From NCBI GenBank assembly GCA_949487015.1, contig CATAQZ010000306.1, positions 1 through 20,368 on the forward strand: a stretch of DNA of 20,368 nucleotides. The letters run 5' to 3'. How positions within the stretch are numbered: the first letter of the stretch is position 1; every line of letters begins with the position of its first letter. The DNA comes from Flavobacteriales bacterium UBA4585 (lineage in GTDB: Bacteria > Bacteroidota > Bacteroidia > Flavobacteriales > Schleiferiaceae). Shown here piece by piece: positions 8,003 to 15,285 of this stretch. Under the pieces are notes generated by a model that was given only the letters and a program-made list of their open reading frames with translations, did not search any database and was not told where the DNA came from. The position numbers and the translations under genes were made by a program.

Positions 8003-9247
8003 ATGCAACTCCTCTTCAAAAATGCCTACGTAGTTGACTTTCAAAGTCCCTATCATTTACAAACCGTAGATATTTTAGTTGAAGGGCCTCAGATTACATC
8101 TATAGGCGATCTCTCCTCTCTTACATGTCCAAGCATTGATTTAGCAGGCGCAACATTAACGACCGGTTTTGCAGAATTACACAGCGATCTTGGTGAGCCG
8201 GGCAACGAAGAATGTGAAACTCTAGATACTGGTGCTGCTGCTGCTGCATCAGGAGGTTTTACAGCAGTTGGAGTGGTAAGCAATGGTGCTCCTGGAATAG
8301 AGAATAAAACTGGAGTAGAATTCGTCCTAAGTAAAGGTGAAACCACATCAGTTAATCTAGTCCCAATAGGTACTGCAAGCAGAAATAGCCGTGGTCAGGA
8401 GATGAGTGATATGTTCGATATGTATCAGCACGGTACTGTCTTGTTTGGTGATTACAAGCGCGGCATTGAGAATGCTAACTTCTTAAAGTTAGCCCTTCTT
8501 TACACGAAATCTTTTGGCCGAATTATGGTTCATCCTGAAGATTTAAATCTCGCAGCGAATGGTCAAGTAAGCGAAGGCGTTACATCCACGTACGTCGGGC
8601 TTAAAGGCATCCCCTTATTAGCAGAAACCGTTCAGATAGACCGCGATCTAAAGCTATTAGAGTATACCCAAGGAAGTATGCATATCGCGAGCGTTAGTAC
8701 CGCTGAAGGTATCGATGCAATACGAAAAGCAAAATCAAAAGGCTTAAATATCACTTGTAGTGTTAATATTCATCATCTACTTTTTGATGAAACGGACATA
8801 TCTACATATGACACAAACTTTAAAGTGACACCACCCCTTCGCACAATGAATGATCAACAAGCTCTTTGGACAGCTATAGAAGACGGGACAGTGGATTGCT
8901 TAACAGTAGATCATTTACCCAAAGATATCGAACAGAAAGCCTGTGAATTTGATAATGCTTCTTTTGGTATGGCGGGATTTGAAGGTGCATTGGTACATCT
9001 TTTAGATATGCAAAAGCTTGATTGGTCTATTCTTCAGCAAGTATGTTCATCTAGCCCAAGAGCATTACTAGGTTTACCAGAACTAAAAATTGTAGAAGGC
9101 GGTATAGCAGAGTTTACTATTCTAGATAAAAATGAATCTGACCTTACTGGATTTGCTTCGAAGGCCTACAATAACCCATTTAGGGGCACAACTACAGCGC
9201 ATCGTGTTGTCGGCGTTTATGTCAATGGTAAATATCTTGGAAATTAG
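8003..9247 (+). CDS. Dihydroorotase-like amidohydrolase with altered active-site motifs
   Basis: 414 residues, normal length for class I dihydroorotase (PyrC; carbamoyl-aspartate to dihydroorotate in pyrimidine synthesis). The fold is clear: N-terminal strand LLFKNAYVVDFQSP, GEPGNEECET, HPED near 177-180, HHLLFDE near 257-263, and SFGMAGFEGAL. However, the metal/substrate motif HxHLREPG reads H60-S-D62-L-G64-EPG, so the second metal His is Asp and the substrate-binding Arg is Gly. The DHAPH motif reads D303-H-L-P-K307. D150, H177, H227 and D303 remain. It may be a non-catalytic partner (as PyrC-prime proteins of pseudomonads are for aspartate transcarbamoylase) or a subtype with a different metal site. 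It starts 5 nt after the BatA-like gene and ends in a 4-bp convergent stop overlap. Confidence 0.82.
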   Translation: MQLLFKNAYVVDFQSPYHLQTVDILVEGPQITSIGDLSSLTCPSIDLAGATLTTGFAELHSDLGEPGNEECETLDTGAAAAASGGFTAVGVVSNGAPGIENKTGVEFVLSKGETTSVNLVPIGTASRNSRGQEMSDMFDMYQHGTVLFGDYKRGIENANFLKLALLYTKSFGRIMVHPEDLNLAANGQVSEGVTSTYVGLKGIPLLAETVQIDRDLKLLEYTQGSMHIASVSTAEGIDAIRKAKSKGLNITCSVNIHHLLFDETDISTYDTNFKVTPPLRTMNDQQALWTAIEDGTVDCLTVDHLPKDIEQKACEFDNASFGMAGFEGALVHLLDMQKLDWSILQQVCSSSPRALLGLPELKIVEGGIAEFTILDKNESDLTGFASKAYNNPFRGTTTAHRVVGVYVNGKYLGN

Positions 9248-10026
9248 ATATTCACAGGTATTCTGAGACCATCATAACTCAGGTGCATACTCTCAGGTAA
9301 TTGGCGCTCTACATCTTCATGCTTCCCCATGTAATGACTCATATGGATGAAGTAAGTATGCGAAGCATTGATTCGCTTTGCCCACATTATGGCTTGGTCA
9401 AGATTGAAATGACTATGATGCGGCTTGCGATGTAAGGCATCTAAAATCAAATATTTTAATCCAACCAGTTGATGCTCTGCCTCATTTGAAATATCGTTCA
9501 CATCAGTTAGATAGGCCACATCCCCTATTCTGTAGCCTAGGATGGGTAACTTTCCATGGTTCACACCAATAGGAATGACTTCAATCCCATTTATCGTAAA
9601 AGGTGTATTAGGGGTTATAGTCGTTGTAGTGAAACGTGGCGCGCCAGGGTAAGGTTGTGGTTCAAAAGCATAATGAAAAGCTTTTTTGATTCTGTTTAAT
9701 ACGCGCTCCTGACCGTAAAGTGCCATTTCCTTGTCCAAACGAAATATAATAGGGCGAACATCATCTAGCCCTGCGATATGATCCTGATGTTCGTGGGTGA
9801 AAAGGACAGCATCTATATGATTTAGCTTTTCGCGTAGCATTTGAAGGCGAAAATCCGGACCGGTATCGATCTGTAAGGAAAGTTCTGGAAAGTGTATATG
9901 AACAGAGCTTCGAGTCCTATTATCTCGAGGATCGGCACTGTCGCATACACTACAAGTACAACCTATAACTGGAACGCCTTGCGATGTTCCAGAACCTAAA
10001 AATATCAATTCCCCTTTTTGGCTCAT
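9244..10026 (-). CDS. Metallo-beta-lactamase-fold hydrolase, PhnP-like
   Basis: 260 residues from the chosen start at 10026 (MSQKGELIFLGSGTSQGVP). A longer reading to 10047 exists, but the family begins at this MxxxLxFLGxGTSxG strand. Motifs: GTSQGVPVIGCTCSVC near 12-28 with Cys23, Cys25 and Cys28, the extra structural-zinc Cys cluster of PhnP-type enzymes, and the di-metal motif THEHQDHIAGLDD (H78, H80, D82, H83). Later His residues (HxxxHHSHFN and FIHMSHYMGKHED) supply the remaining ligands. PhnP cleaves ribosyl 1,2-cyclic phosphates in phosphonate use, but no phn genes are nearby, so the substrate here is open. In flavobacteria this is usually annotated as a generic MBL-fold metallohydrolase. 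Divergent from the next gene across 89 nt; convergent with the dihydroorotase-like gene. Confidence 0.85.
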   Translation of the reverse strand: MSQKGELIFLGSGTSQGVPVIGCTCSVCDSADPRDNRTRSSVHIHFPELSLQIDTGPDFRLQMLREKLNHIDAVLFTHEHQDHIAGLDDVRPIIFRLDKEMALYGQERVLNRIKKAFHYAFEPQPYPGAPRFTTTTITPNTPFTINGIEVIPIGVNHGKLPILGYRIGDVAYLTDVNDISNEAEHQLVGLKYLILDALHRKPHHSHFNLDQAIMWAKRINASHTYFIHMSHYMGKHEDVERQLPESMHLSYDGLRIPVNI

Positions 10027-10078
10027 TCTTTGTAGGTTATTTAGCAACTTTTCATTCCAAAGGATGAAGACTAAATGT

Positions 10079-10086
10079 TACTTTTG
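10079..10086 (+). promoter_or_regulatory. Candidate -7 box for the unknown conserved gene
   Basis: TACTTTTG is a full match to TANNTTTG and lies in the 89-nt divergent gap. No clear TTG -33 element is seen 17-23 nt upstream. The transcription start expected a few bases downstream would fall at or just after the GTG at 10092, which argues for translation starting at ATG 10116. Confidence 0.5.
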
Positions 10087-10115
10087 TTTCAGTGATTAAC
10101 CTATCATCTATTCGC

Positions 10116-11534
10116 ATGAATGACCGCGTCATCTTAACCACCGCCCAAAAGGCCCTTAAAATTAATCTAAACTCAGAGATTTACGGCACATTCGCCGAAA
10201 TTGGAGCAGGTCAAGAGACGGTACGTGAGTTTTTCAGGGCTGGCGCAGCATCGGGCACCATTGCTAAGGCAATGAGTGCCTATGATAAGGCCTTCTCTGA
10301 CGATATTTATGGCATTGAAGAGGATAACAGATATGTTACCGAAAGTAGGTTGCGAAAGATGCTAAAACATGAGTATAATCTCATTGAAAAGCGATTAGAT
10401 CGAAACCTACACCCGGATAAGACATATTTTGCTTACGCTAATACAGTAGCTACAATAAACTTTGCAAAGACCTTCAAAGGTCACGGATGGATGGGGATTC
10501 GTTTTCAAACTGAGGCCTCAAAAGAAACGAACGACATCATTATTCACTTTAGACTAGGTGAAAACGAAGCGAAACATCAGCAAGAAACAGTCGGAAGACT
10601 AGGGACGAATTTGATATTCGGTGCTTACAACTACTATGATGACCCGAAGTTCTTCTTATCAACGCTTTATGATAATATTGATAAGGATGCAATTGAAATT
10701 GACCTAATCAATTTTTCAGGACCTGATTTTGATTCGGTTGATAATAGACTGATGTCTTTACAGTTGATTAAAAATGGGTATACAGAGGCGGTTATTTTTG
10801 GCCCCGAAGGAAATAATTTATTACCAGCCGAATTACTTTACAAGAAACACGTACTCGCCATGCGCGGCTCATTCCGTCCTGTGACACGTGTGAATATGGA
10901 TATGATTAAGAGGGGTTACGATCTTTTCGCAAATGATAAGAAAGTGAACCCTGATCGTACGGTTGTTTTATGGGAAATCACTTTAAATAACCTTTTGGCT
11001 GACGGCGAACTGGATGAACAGGATTTTCTTGATCGTGCTGAGATACTTTGCAGTCTCGGTCAAACCGTACTTATTTCGAATTATCAGGAATACTACAAGC
11101 TCGTAGATTACTTTGGTCGTTTTTCGAAGAAACGTCAAGGATTGGTTATGGGGGTAAATAACTTAAGCGAGTTGTTTAATGAAAAATACTACCGTGATCT
11201 TCAAGGAGGAATCCTGGAGGCTTTTGGAAGAATATTCTCAAAAGACTTAAAGATTCTCGTTTACCCTTTTCAAGAGAATGAAAATGATAAGATCGCGAGA
11301 AAAGAGGACGCAGAGATACACCCAAGATTTAGACCCATTATCGATTATCTAAATTTTCATAACCGCATTATCGACATTGAAGAGTTCGATGAAGATGTTA
11401 AAAATATATTCTCTCGCGAGGTTCTTCGGAAAATACGATGCGGTGAAGAAGGTTGGGAAAGTTGTCTGCCGCAATATGTTGATCGAGTAATCAAGGAAAA
11501 AGAACTTTTCGGTTACTCCCCTAAAAATCCCTAA
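10116..11534 (+). CDS. Conserved protein of unknown function (starts MNDRVILTTAQKALKINL)
   Basis: 472 residues from ATG 10116. A GTG 24 nt upstream is in frame, but the family seems to begin at MNDRVILTTAQKAL and a -7 box ends only 5 nt before that GTG. I recognise the sequence as a widespread bacterial family whose members start with an invariant-looking block, NLNSEIYGTFAEIGAGQETVREFFRAG, here at about residues 17-43. Database names for it are unreliable (I recall TonB-receptor and nucleotidyltransferase labels); nothing here supports a receptor: no signal peptide, no barrel pattern, no plug. It looks soluble and cytoplasmic, with mixed alpha/beta sequence. The second half has segments such as LVMGVNNLSELF and LQGGILEAFGRIF. 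I saw no NAD, nucleotide or metal motif that would fix a function. Its stop overlaps the photolyase stop by 4 bp. Confidence 0.85.
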   Translation: MNDRVILTTAQKALKINLNSEIYGTFAEIGAGQETVREFFRAGAASGTIAKAMSAYDKAFSDDIYGIEEDNRYVTESRLRKMLKHEYNLIEKRLDRNLHPDKTYFAYANTVATINFAKTFKGHGWMGIRFQTEASKETNDIIIHFRLGENEAKHQQETVGRLGTNLIFGAYNYYDDPKFFLSTLYDNIDKDAIEIDLINFSGPDFDSVDNRLMSLQLIKNGYTEAVIFGPEGNNLLPAELLYKKHVLAMRGSFRPVTRVNMDMIKRGYDLFANDKKVNPDRTVVLWEITLNNLLADGELDEQDFLDRAEILCSLGQTVLISNYQEYYKLVDYFGRFSKKRQGLVMGVNNLSELFNEKYYRDLQGGILEAFGRIFSKDLKILVYPFQENENDKIARKEDAEIHPRFRPIIDYLNFHNRIIDIEEFDEDVKNIFSREVLRKIRCGEEGWESCLPQYVDRVIKEKELFGYSPKNP

Positions 11535-12844
11535 GCATTCGATAATGCTTCCTTGTACGTAGCGAGGCAACGTTCTCTTGCCCATTTATGCTCGACAATA
11601 GGCTCTGGATATAGATGGGTATTTAATTCTGGAACCCATCTGTTCACATAGGACAAATCTTTATCGAATTTCTCCATTTGTGAGGTCGGATTAAAAACTC
11701 GAAAATAAGGTGCCGCATCTAAACCGCTACCACTCGCCCACTGCCAACCACCGATATTACTTGCTAAATCAAAGTCTAGCAGTTTTGCTGCGAAATATGC
11801 TTCTCCCCAGCGCCAATCGATTAATAAATGTTTCGTTAGAAAACTAGCTACAATCATACGAACACGATTATGCATGAAACCAGTGGCATTTAGCTCTCGC
11901 ATTCCAGCATCTACAATGGGATAGCCCGTTTTACCCTTGCACCAAGCTTTAAAATGTTCTGCATTGTTAGACCACGGAATGAGATCATATTTAGGCTTTA
12001 TTGCTTTAAAGCGACTTTCAGGAAAATAGTATAGCGCCATCTGAAAGAAATCTCGCCATATTAGCTCATTCAAAAAGGTCTCATTGGTGCCGTCACTGGC
12101 CCTAGCAAGTGCTCTTATACTAAGGGTCCCAAACCTTAGATGAATACCTAATCTTGTGGTTCCTTTTTTGAGACCGGGGAAGTTTCGCGTACTGTCGTAA
12201 TTTGAGATCACATCTTTTGGTATATCAGCAGAAGGCATGACTATGGATGTAGGGTGAAAACCCATAGTTTGGAGTGAAATCAGAGTACTCTTAGTATCTG
12301 TTTGGAAAAAAGAGTTAAAATAGTTCTGTGTAGGATAGGCTTTGAAATGATCGGAAGTACAGCGTTTTTTCCATGCTTTTGCATATGGACTGTAAACTAA
12401 ATATGGTGTGCCATCAGCTTTGACCACCTCGTTCTTTTCAAAGAGCACGTGGTCTTTAGCACCGGTGCAAGAGATACTCTTCGATTCAAAATACTCGTAT
12501 ACCTCTTTATCTCTTTCTCTTGCATAGGGTTCATAATCGCGATTAAAGAATAAACCTGTCACCTCGTATTGCGAACACAATGATTCAAACACATTCAATG
12601 GCTTATCATAAAATACCAGTAAGTCAGAACCTAGATCTTCTAATTGAGCCTTTAGCACACTAAGCCGCTCATGTAAAAATGATACTCGCGCATCTTTAGT
12701 GTCCTCAAGTTTTGAGAGAATATTGGGATCAAAAATGAAAACAGGTAGAACAGGCGTACCACACTTTAGTGCCTTCAAAAGGCCTGCATTATCCTCTAAC
12801 CTTAAATCCCGTCTAAACCAAAAAAGGCTAACCTTTTGACTCAT
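11531..12844 (-). CDS. phrB: Deoxyribodipyrimidine photolyase / cryptochrome family protein
   Basis: 437 residues. The N-terminal photolyase alpha/beta domain starts with VSLFWFRRDLRLEDNAGL. The FAD-binding domain has GTTRLGIHLRFGTLSIR (228-244), ELIWRDFF (260-267), GYPIVDAGMREL (307-318), TGFMHNRVRM (321-330) and SNIGGWQWASGSGLDAAPYF (362-381). Asn363 aligns with the FAD N5-facing Asn378 of E. coli photolyase, and W367 with the electron-relay W382; Asn here is typical of repair-active enzymes. The enzyme uses blue light to split cyclobutane pyrimidine dimers with FADH-. The antenna cofactor cannot be read from the sequence. It is last in the carotenoid/pterin block, and its ATG immediately follows the folE stop, so co-transcription is likely. 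Confidence 0.9.
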   Translation of the reverse strand: MSQKVSLFWFRRDLRLEDNAGLLKALKCGTPVLPVFIFDPNILSKLEDTKDARVSFLHERLSVLKAQLEDLGSDLLVFYDKPLNVFESLCSQYEVTGLFFNRDYEPYARERDKEVYEYFESKSISCTGAKDHVLFEKNEVVKADGTPYLVYSPYAKAWKKRCTSDHFKAYPTQNYFNSFFQTDTKSTLISLQTMGFHPTSIVMPSADIPKDVISNYDSTRNFPGLKKGTTRLGIHLRFGTLSIRALARASDGTNETFLNELIWRDFFQMALYYFPESRFKAIKPKYDLIPWSNNAEHFKAWCKGKTGYPIVDAGMRELNATGFMHNRVRMIVASFLTKHLLIDWRWGEAYFAAKLLDFDLASNIGGWQWASGSGLDAAPYFRVFNPTSQMEKFDKDLSYVNRWVPELNTHLYPEPIVEHKWARERCLATYKEALSNA

Positions 12845-13516
12845 TTATTGGACAGCGTTAAGAAAGTATTGACGCTGAATCTCATCTTCGAACGCACCAT
12901 GAAAAGCCATGGTTATTGTAGAACTCCCAGCATCCTCAATTCCTCTAGTCTTTACGCACATGTGATCGGCTTCTAAATATACAGCAACACTAGGTGTTCC
13001 TAAGCCTTCCATTAGTGCTTCCGCAATTTGACGCGTAAGACGTTCTTGTACCTGTGGACGTTTGGAATAATGACGCACTATTCTATTTAACTTAGAAAGT
13101 CCTACAACCTGACCATTAGGGACATACGCGATATGACAATTACCTAAAATAGGCACAAAATGATGCTCACAATGCGAATGAACCGTGATGTTTTTTTCGA
13201 TAAGCATGTCCTTATACTGATACTTATTATCGAACAGTTTCATCTCTGGCTTGTTGCTAGGATTTAGACCTGCAAATGCTTCAGACACATACATTTTTGC
13301 AACTCTTAATGGCGTTCCGCGTAAACTATCATCAGAAAGGTCTAAACCTAAGATATGCATGATGTCCTCGAATTTTTCAGCGATTTGAGAAATTTTTTCT
13401 TCATCGCTTAAGTGAAATGCATCTGAACGTAGCGGTGTATCTATAGAACTACCCATGTGGTTGTCGAATAATTCGGCAAGTTCTTCCGTTGTGTATTTTT
13501 GGTCGTGCTTTGTCAT
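12845..13516 (-). CDS. folE: GTP cyclohydrolase I
   Basis: 223 residues from ATG 13516 (MTKHDQKYTTEELAELF). A longer in-frame reading to 13564 would overlap the upstream gene by 41 nt and adds no conserved sequence. GTP cyclohydrolase I makes 7,8-dihydroneopterin triphosphate from GTP, the first step to folate and biopterin. Zinc ligands Cys116 and His119 lie in HSHCEHHFVP and Cys187 in HMCVKTRGI. Also visible: VVGLSKLNRIV and QVQERLTRQIA in the conserved core, and GSSTITMAF near the end. It follows the pterin synthase gene by 7 nt and precedes the photolyase gene with no gap. Its position in a pigment/photolyase operon suggests light-linked pterin supply, beyond housekeeping folate synthesis. 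Confidence 0.93.
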   Translation of the reverse strand: MTKHDQKYTTEELAELFDNHMGSSIDTPLRSDAFHLSDEEKISQIAEKFEDIMHILGLDLSDDSLRGTPLRVAKMYVSEAFAGLNPSNKPEMKLFDNKYQYKDMLIEKNITVHSHCEHHFVPILGNCHIAYVPNGQVVGLSKLNRIVRHYSKRPQVQERLTRQIAEALMEGLGTPSVAVYLEADHMCVKTRGIEDAGSSTITMAFHGAFEDEIQRQYFLNAVQ

Positions 13517-13528
13517 AATAAATTTATT
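13517..13528. repeat. 12-bp AT-only palindrome at the pterin synthase/folE junction
   Basis: AATAAATTTATT is its own reverse complement. It overlaps the stop codon of the pterin synthase gene and directly abuts the folE ATG, so unpaired AT-rich sequence or a weak structure surrounds the start. Chance occurrence in AT-rich sequence is quite possible. Confidence 0.6.
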
Positions 13529-13934
13529 CTCCGCAGTACTCAACAAAGTTTCTGGGGGTTTCATATAAAGTAACCTTCAAATTGAACGATGTGTTCAATT
13601 TTACGCGTAATCTGTTCCAGATTACGTATGCAATATGCTCAGCAGTAGGGTTTAGTGTTTTAAATTCAGCTACTTGTTCATTAAGATTTTTATGATCCAT
13701 GTAGTCTTCAACTTCTGCTTTGATGAGGTCGGCTAAAACTTTCATATCAATAAGATATCCTGTTTTTGGATCGACCTCTCCTGTAACACCCACGATTAAC
13801 TCGTAGTTGTGTCCATGGTAATAGGGGTTGTTGCATTTACCGAAAAGTGCCTCATTCTCTTTTTCAGTGAGATTGGGTTCGTGTAAACGGTGTGCAGCAT
13901 TAAAATGTGCTTTTCTATAAACCGTGATCTTCAT
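13524..13934 (-). CDS. 6-pyruvoyl-tetrahydropterin synthase-like protein (PTPS/QueD superfamily)
   Basis: 136 residues, a normal single-domain T-fold length. Zinc ligands: His15 in FNAAHRL and His40/His42 in YYHGHNYEL. The catalytic Cys34 lies in FGKCNNPYYHGHNY, giving C-x5-HGH as in animal and fungal PTPS, rather than the C-x3-HGH of E. coli QueD. Other PTPS-like blocks are GEVDPKTGYLIDM, MDHKNLN and LYETPRNFVEYCGE. PTPS converts dihydroneopterin triphosphate to 6-pyruvoyl-tetrahydropterin (biopterin route), while QueD makes carboxy-tetrahydropterin for queuosine. The motif plus the adjacent folE favour a pterin cofactor role, though QueD activity is not excluded and no sepiapterin reductase or queC/queE lies nearby. 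The gene overlaps the idi stop by 20 bp. Two strong hairpins lie in its 3' third. Confidence 0.85.
   Translation of the reverse strand: MKITVYRKAHFNAAHRLHEPNLTEKENEALFGKCNNPYYHGHNYELIVGVTGEVDPKTGYLIDMKVLADLIKAEVEDYMDHKNLNEQVAEFKTLNPTAEHIAYVIWNRLRVKLNTSFNLKVTLYETPRNFVEYCGE
13579..13601. repeat. Perfect 9-bp stem, 5-nt loop hairpin inside the pterin synthase gene
   Basis: AAATTGAAC (13579-13587) and GTTCAATTT (13593-13601) are exact reverse complements separated by 5 nt. In the mRNA this is the second of two tandem hairpins, about 60 nt before the folE start. No U-tract follows, so it is not a standard terminator. Confidence 0.8.
13606..13626. repeat. Perfect 9-bp stem, 3-nt loop hairpin inside the pterin synthase gene
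   Basis: CGTAATCTG (13606-13614) and CAGATTACG (13618-13626) are exact reverse complements around TTC (GAA in the transcript). It lies only 4 nt from the neighbouring hairpin at 13579-13601. Both are in coding sequence for the segment YVIWNRLRVKLNTSFNLK. Confidence 0.8.
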
Positions 13935-14445
13935 TATTCCAATAGTTTAAGAATCGATCGTAGATGATTTTAAACCACTCTGTATATCGTTCAGGATTAT
14001 TTTTCATGTCATTAGCAACCCACTCTACCGATTTCCAGTCGAAAGATTCAACTTCATCAGGATTTACCTCTGGGTCAACGTTCCAACGTGCTATAAGTAC
14101 ATGATCTAATTCATGCTCAGTTAGATCGTTATCAAGTTCAGCCTTATAGATAAAGCTAAAAATGCGTTTGACATCACACGTAAAGCCCATTTCTTCCATA
14201 AGTCTCCTTCTTGCAGCTTCTTCGATACTTTCACCGTCTCTAGGATGAGAGCAACAGGTGTTCGTCCATAACCCTCCACTGTGGTATTTATGTAAAGCTC
14301 TACGTTGGAGTAGTATTTCATTCTTGTCGTTCATGGCGAAAACAGAGAATGCACGATGCAATTTCGCTAATCGGTGCGCTTCCATTTTCTCCATCAGTCC
14401 AAGCGCATTGTCATGCTCATCGACCAGGATAACTTGTTCAGCCAT
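13915..14445 (-). CDS. idi: Isopentenyl-diphosphate delta-isomerase, type I
   Basis: 176 residues, Nudix-fold type I enzyme interconverting IPP and DMAPP for isoprenoid synthesis. Start MAEQVILVDEHDNALG is the family N-terminus. Catalytic Cys65 lies in WTNTCCSHPR and catalytic Glu112 in TEHELDHVL. The Nudix-like segment is GESIEEAARRRLMEEMGF (71-88). His24 in MEAHRLAKLHRAFSVF and the WTN Trp60 are also as expected. It sits 3 nt after the crtB stop and overlaps the pterin synthase start by 20 bp. Here it balances IPP and DMAPP to feed geranylgeranyl diphosphate to crtB; the prenyl transferase itself (crtE) is not in the window. Confidence 0.95.
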   Translation of the reverse strand: MAEQVILVDEHDNALGLMEKMEAHRLAKLHRAFSVFAMNDKNEILLQRRALHKYHSGGLWTNTCCSHPRDGESIEEAARRRLMEEMGFTCDVKRIFSFIYKAELDNDLTEHELDHVLIARWNVDPEVNPDEVESFDWKSVEWVANDMKNNPERYTEWFKIIYDRFLNYWNNEDHGL

Positions 14446-14448
14446 ATT

Positions 14449-15285
14449 TTAGATCCAATTAATGGTATGTCGTACAAAACTACTTACGAATAGTCCGTAC
14501 TTTCTTTTGTTTGAAATTCTTACACGTTGACTTAAAATGATGTCACAATGTGTTTTCTTAATCTTTTTAAAGAGACTGTAGTAATAAACATAGGCGATGT
14601 AAACGCCGAAGCGCGCGCCTTTAGGCAACTGCTTTATGCCCTCATATCCAGCCATAAAATCTATATCGATATCTGCTTCTATCTCCGTTTTTACGGTCTC
14701 ATTGAAGCTATTTAAGTCTACACCAGGGAAGTAGGTTCGACCTAATTTCTTATAATCAGCATGTAAATCACGAAGGAAATTAATCTTTTGGAATGCACTA
14801 CCTAACTGCATAGCCGGCTTTTTCAAAGCTTGATAACGCTCTTCACTCCCGTCTACAAAAACCTTTAAACACATCAGTCCAACAACTTCTGCTGAGCCTA
14901 ATATGTAAGCCTTATACCCTGCTTCATCGTAATCATTCTTATAAAGATCCATCTCCATGGACTTTAGGAAGGTTTCAATCAAATCACGGTCAATTTCAAA
15001 GGTATTTACAACTTGTTGAAAACTGTTTAGGATAGGGTTTAAACTAATTTTCTCGTCTAAAGCTAAATGGGTGTCTTTCCAGAACCGTTCTAAGAGCTCT
15101 TTCTGGGGATAACCTTCAAAAGAGTCTACGATTTCATCTGCAAAACGTACAAATCCATAGATCGCATAGATCGGATCGTGATATTTCTTATCTAGACCTA
15201 GAATACCAAGAGAAAAGGAGGTGGAATACGCCTTAGTGGTCATTCTACTTGCTCTAATACTTACGCTGTCGAATAGTGCTTTCAT
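14449..15285 (-). CDS. crtB: Phytoene synthase (squalene/phytoene synthase family)
   Basis: 278 residues. Joins two geranylgeranyl diphosphates to phytoene, the first committed carotenoid step. Substrate/Mg-binding Asp motifs: FADEIVD with Asp50 and Asp54, and NFLRDLHADYKKLGRTYFP with Asp173 and Asp177. The KAYSTSFSLGI block near 18-28 is the family's N-terminal signature. Pairing with crtI makes phytoene synthase far likelier than squalene or dehydrosqualene synthase, though the last cannot be excluded from sequence alone. The start codon overlaps the crtI stop by 4 bp, indicating translational coupling. Confidence 0.93.
   Translation of the reverse strand: MKALFDSVSIRASRMTTKAYSTSFSLGILGLDKKYHDPIYAIYGFVRFADEIVDSFEGYPQKELLERFWKDTHLALDEKISLNPILNSFQQVVNTFEIDRDLIETFLKSMEMDLYKNDYDEAGYKAYILGSAEVVGLMCLKVFVDGSEERYQALKKPAMQLGSAFQKINFLRDLHADYKKLGRTYFPGVDLNSFNETVKTEIEADIDIDFMAGYEGIKQLPKGARFGVYIAYVYYYSLFKKIKKTHCDIILSQRVRISNKRKYGLFVSSFVRHTINWI

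Noticed and set aside
8230..8248. Run of GCTGCTGCTGCTGC in the dihydroorotase-like gene
   Set aside because: A short Ala-codon run coding for part of a normal helix; no sign of repeat expansion or regulatory use.
10051..10068. Imperfect inverted repeat TTCATTCC-AAA-GGATGAA in the 10027-10115 divergent gap
   Set aside because: Needs a bulge to pair and stem support is short; not strong enough to call an operator.
10092..11534. Receptor or nucleotidyltransferase label for the 472-residue protein
   Set aside because: No signal peptide, beta-barrel pattern, plug domain or (H/T)xGH nucleotidyl-transfer motif is visible.
13524..13934. Calling the T-fold protein QueD (queuosine synthesis)
   Set aside because: Its C-x5-HGH motif and the adjacent folE point to the PTPS type, and no queC, queE or queF is nearby; left as superfamily member without a symbol.
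14121..14321. 66-codon open frame inside idi in another frame
   Set aside because: Same strand as idi but frame-shifted; overlaps the catalytic region of the isomerase and has no family-like sequence.
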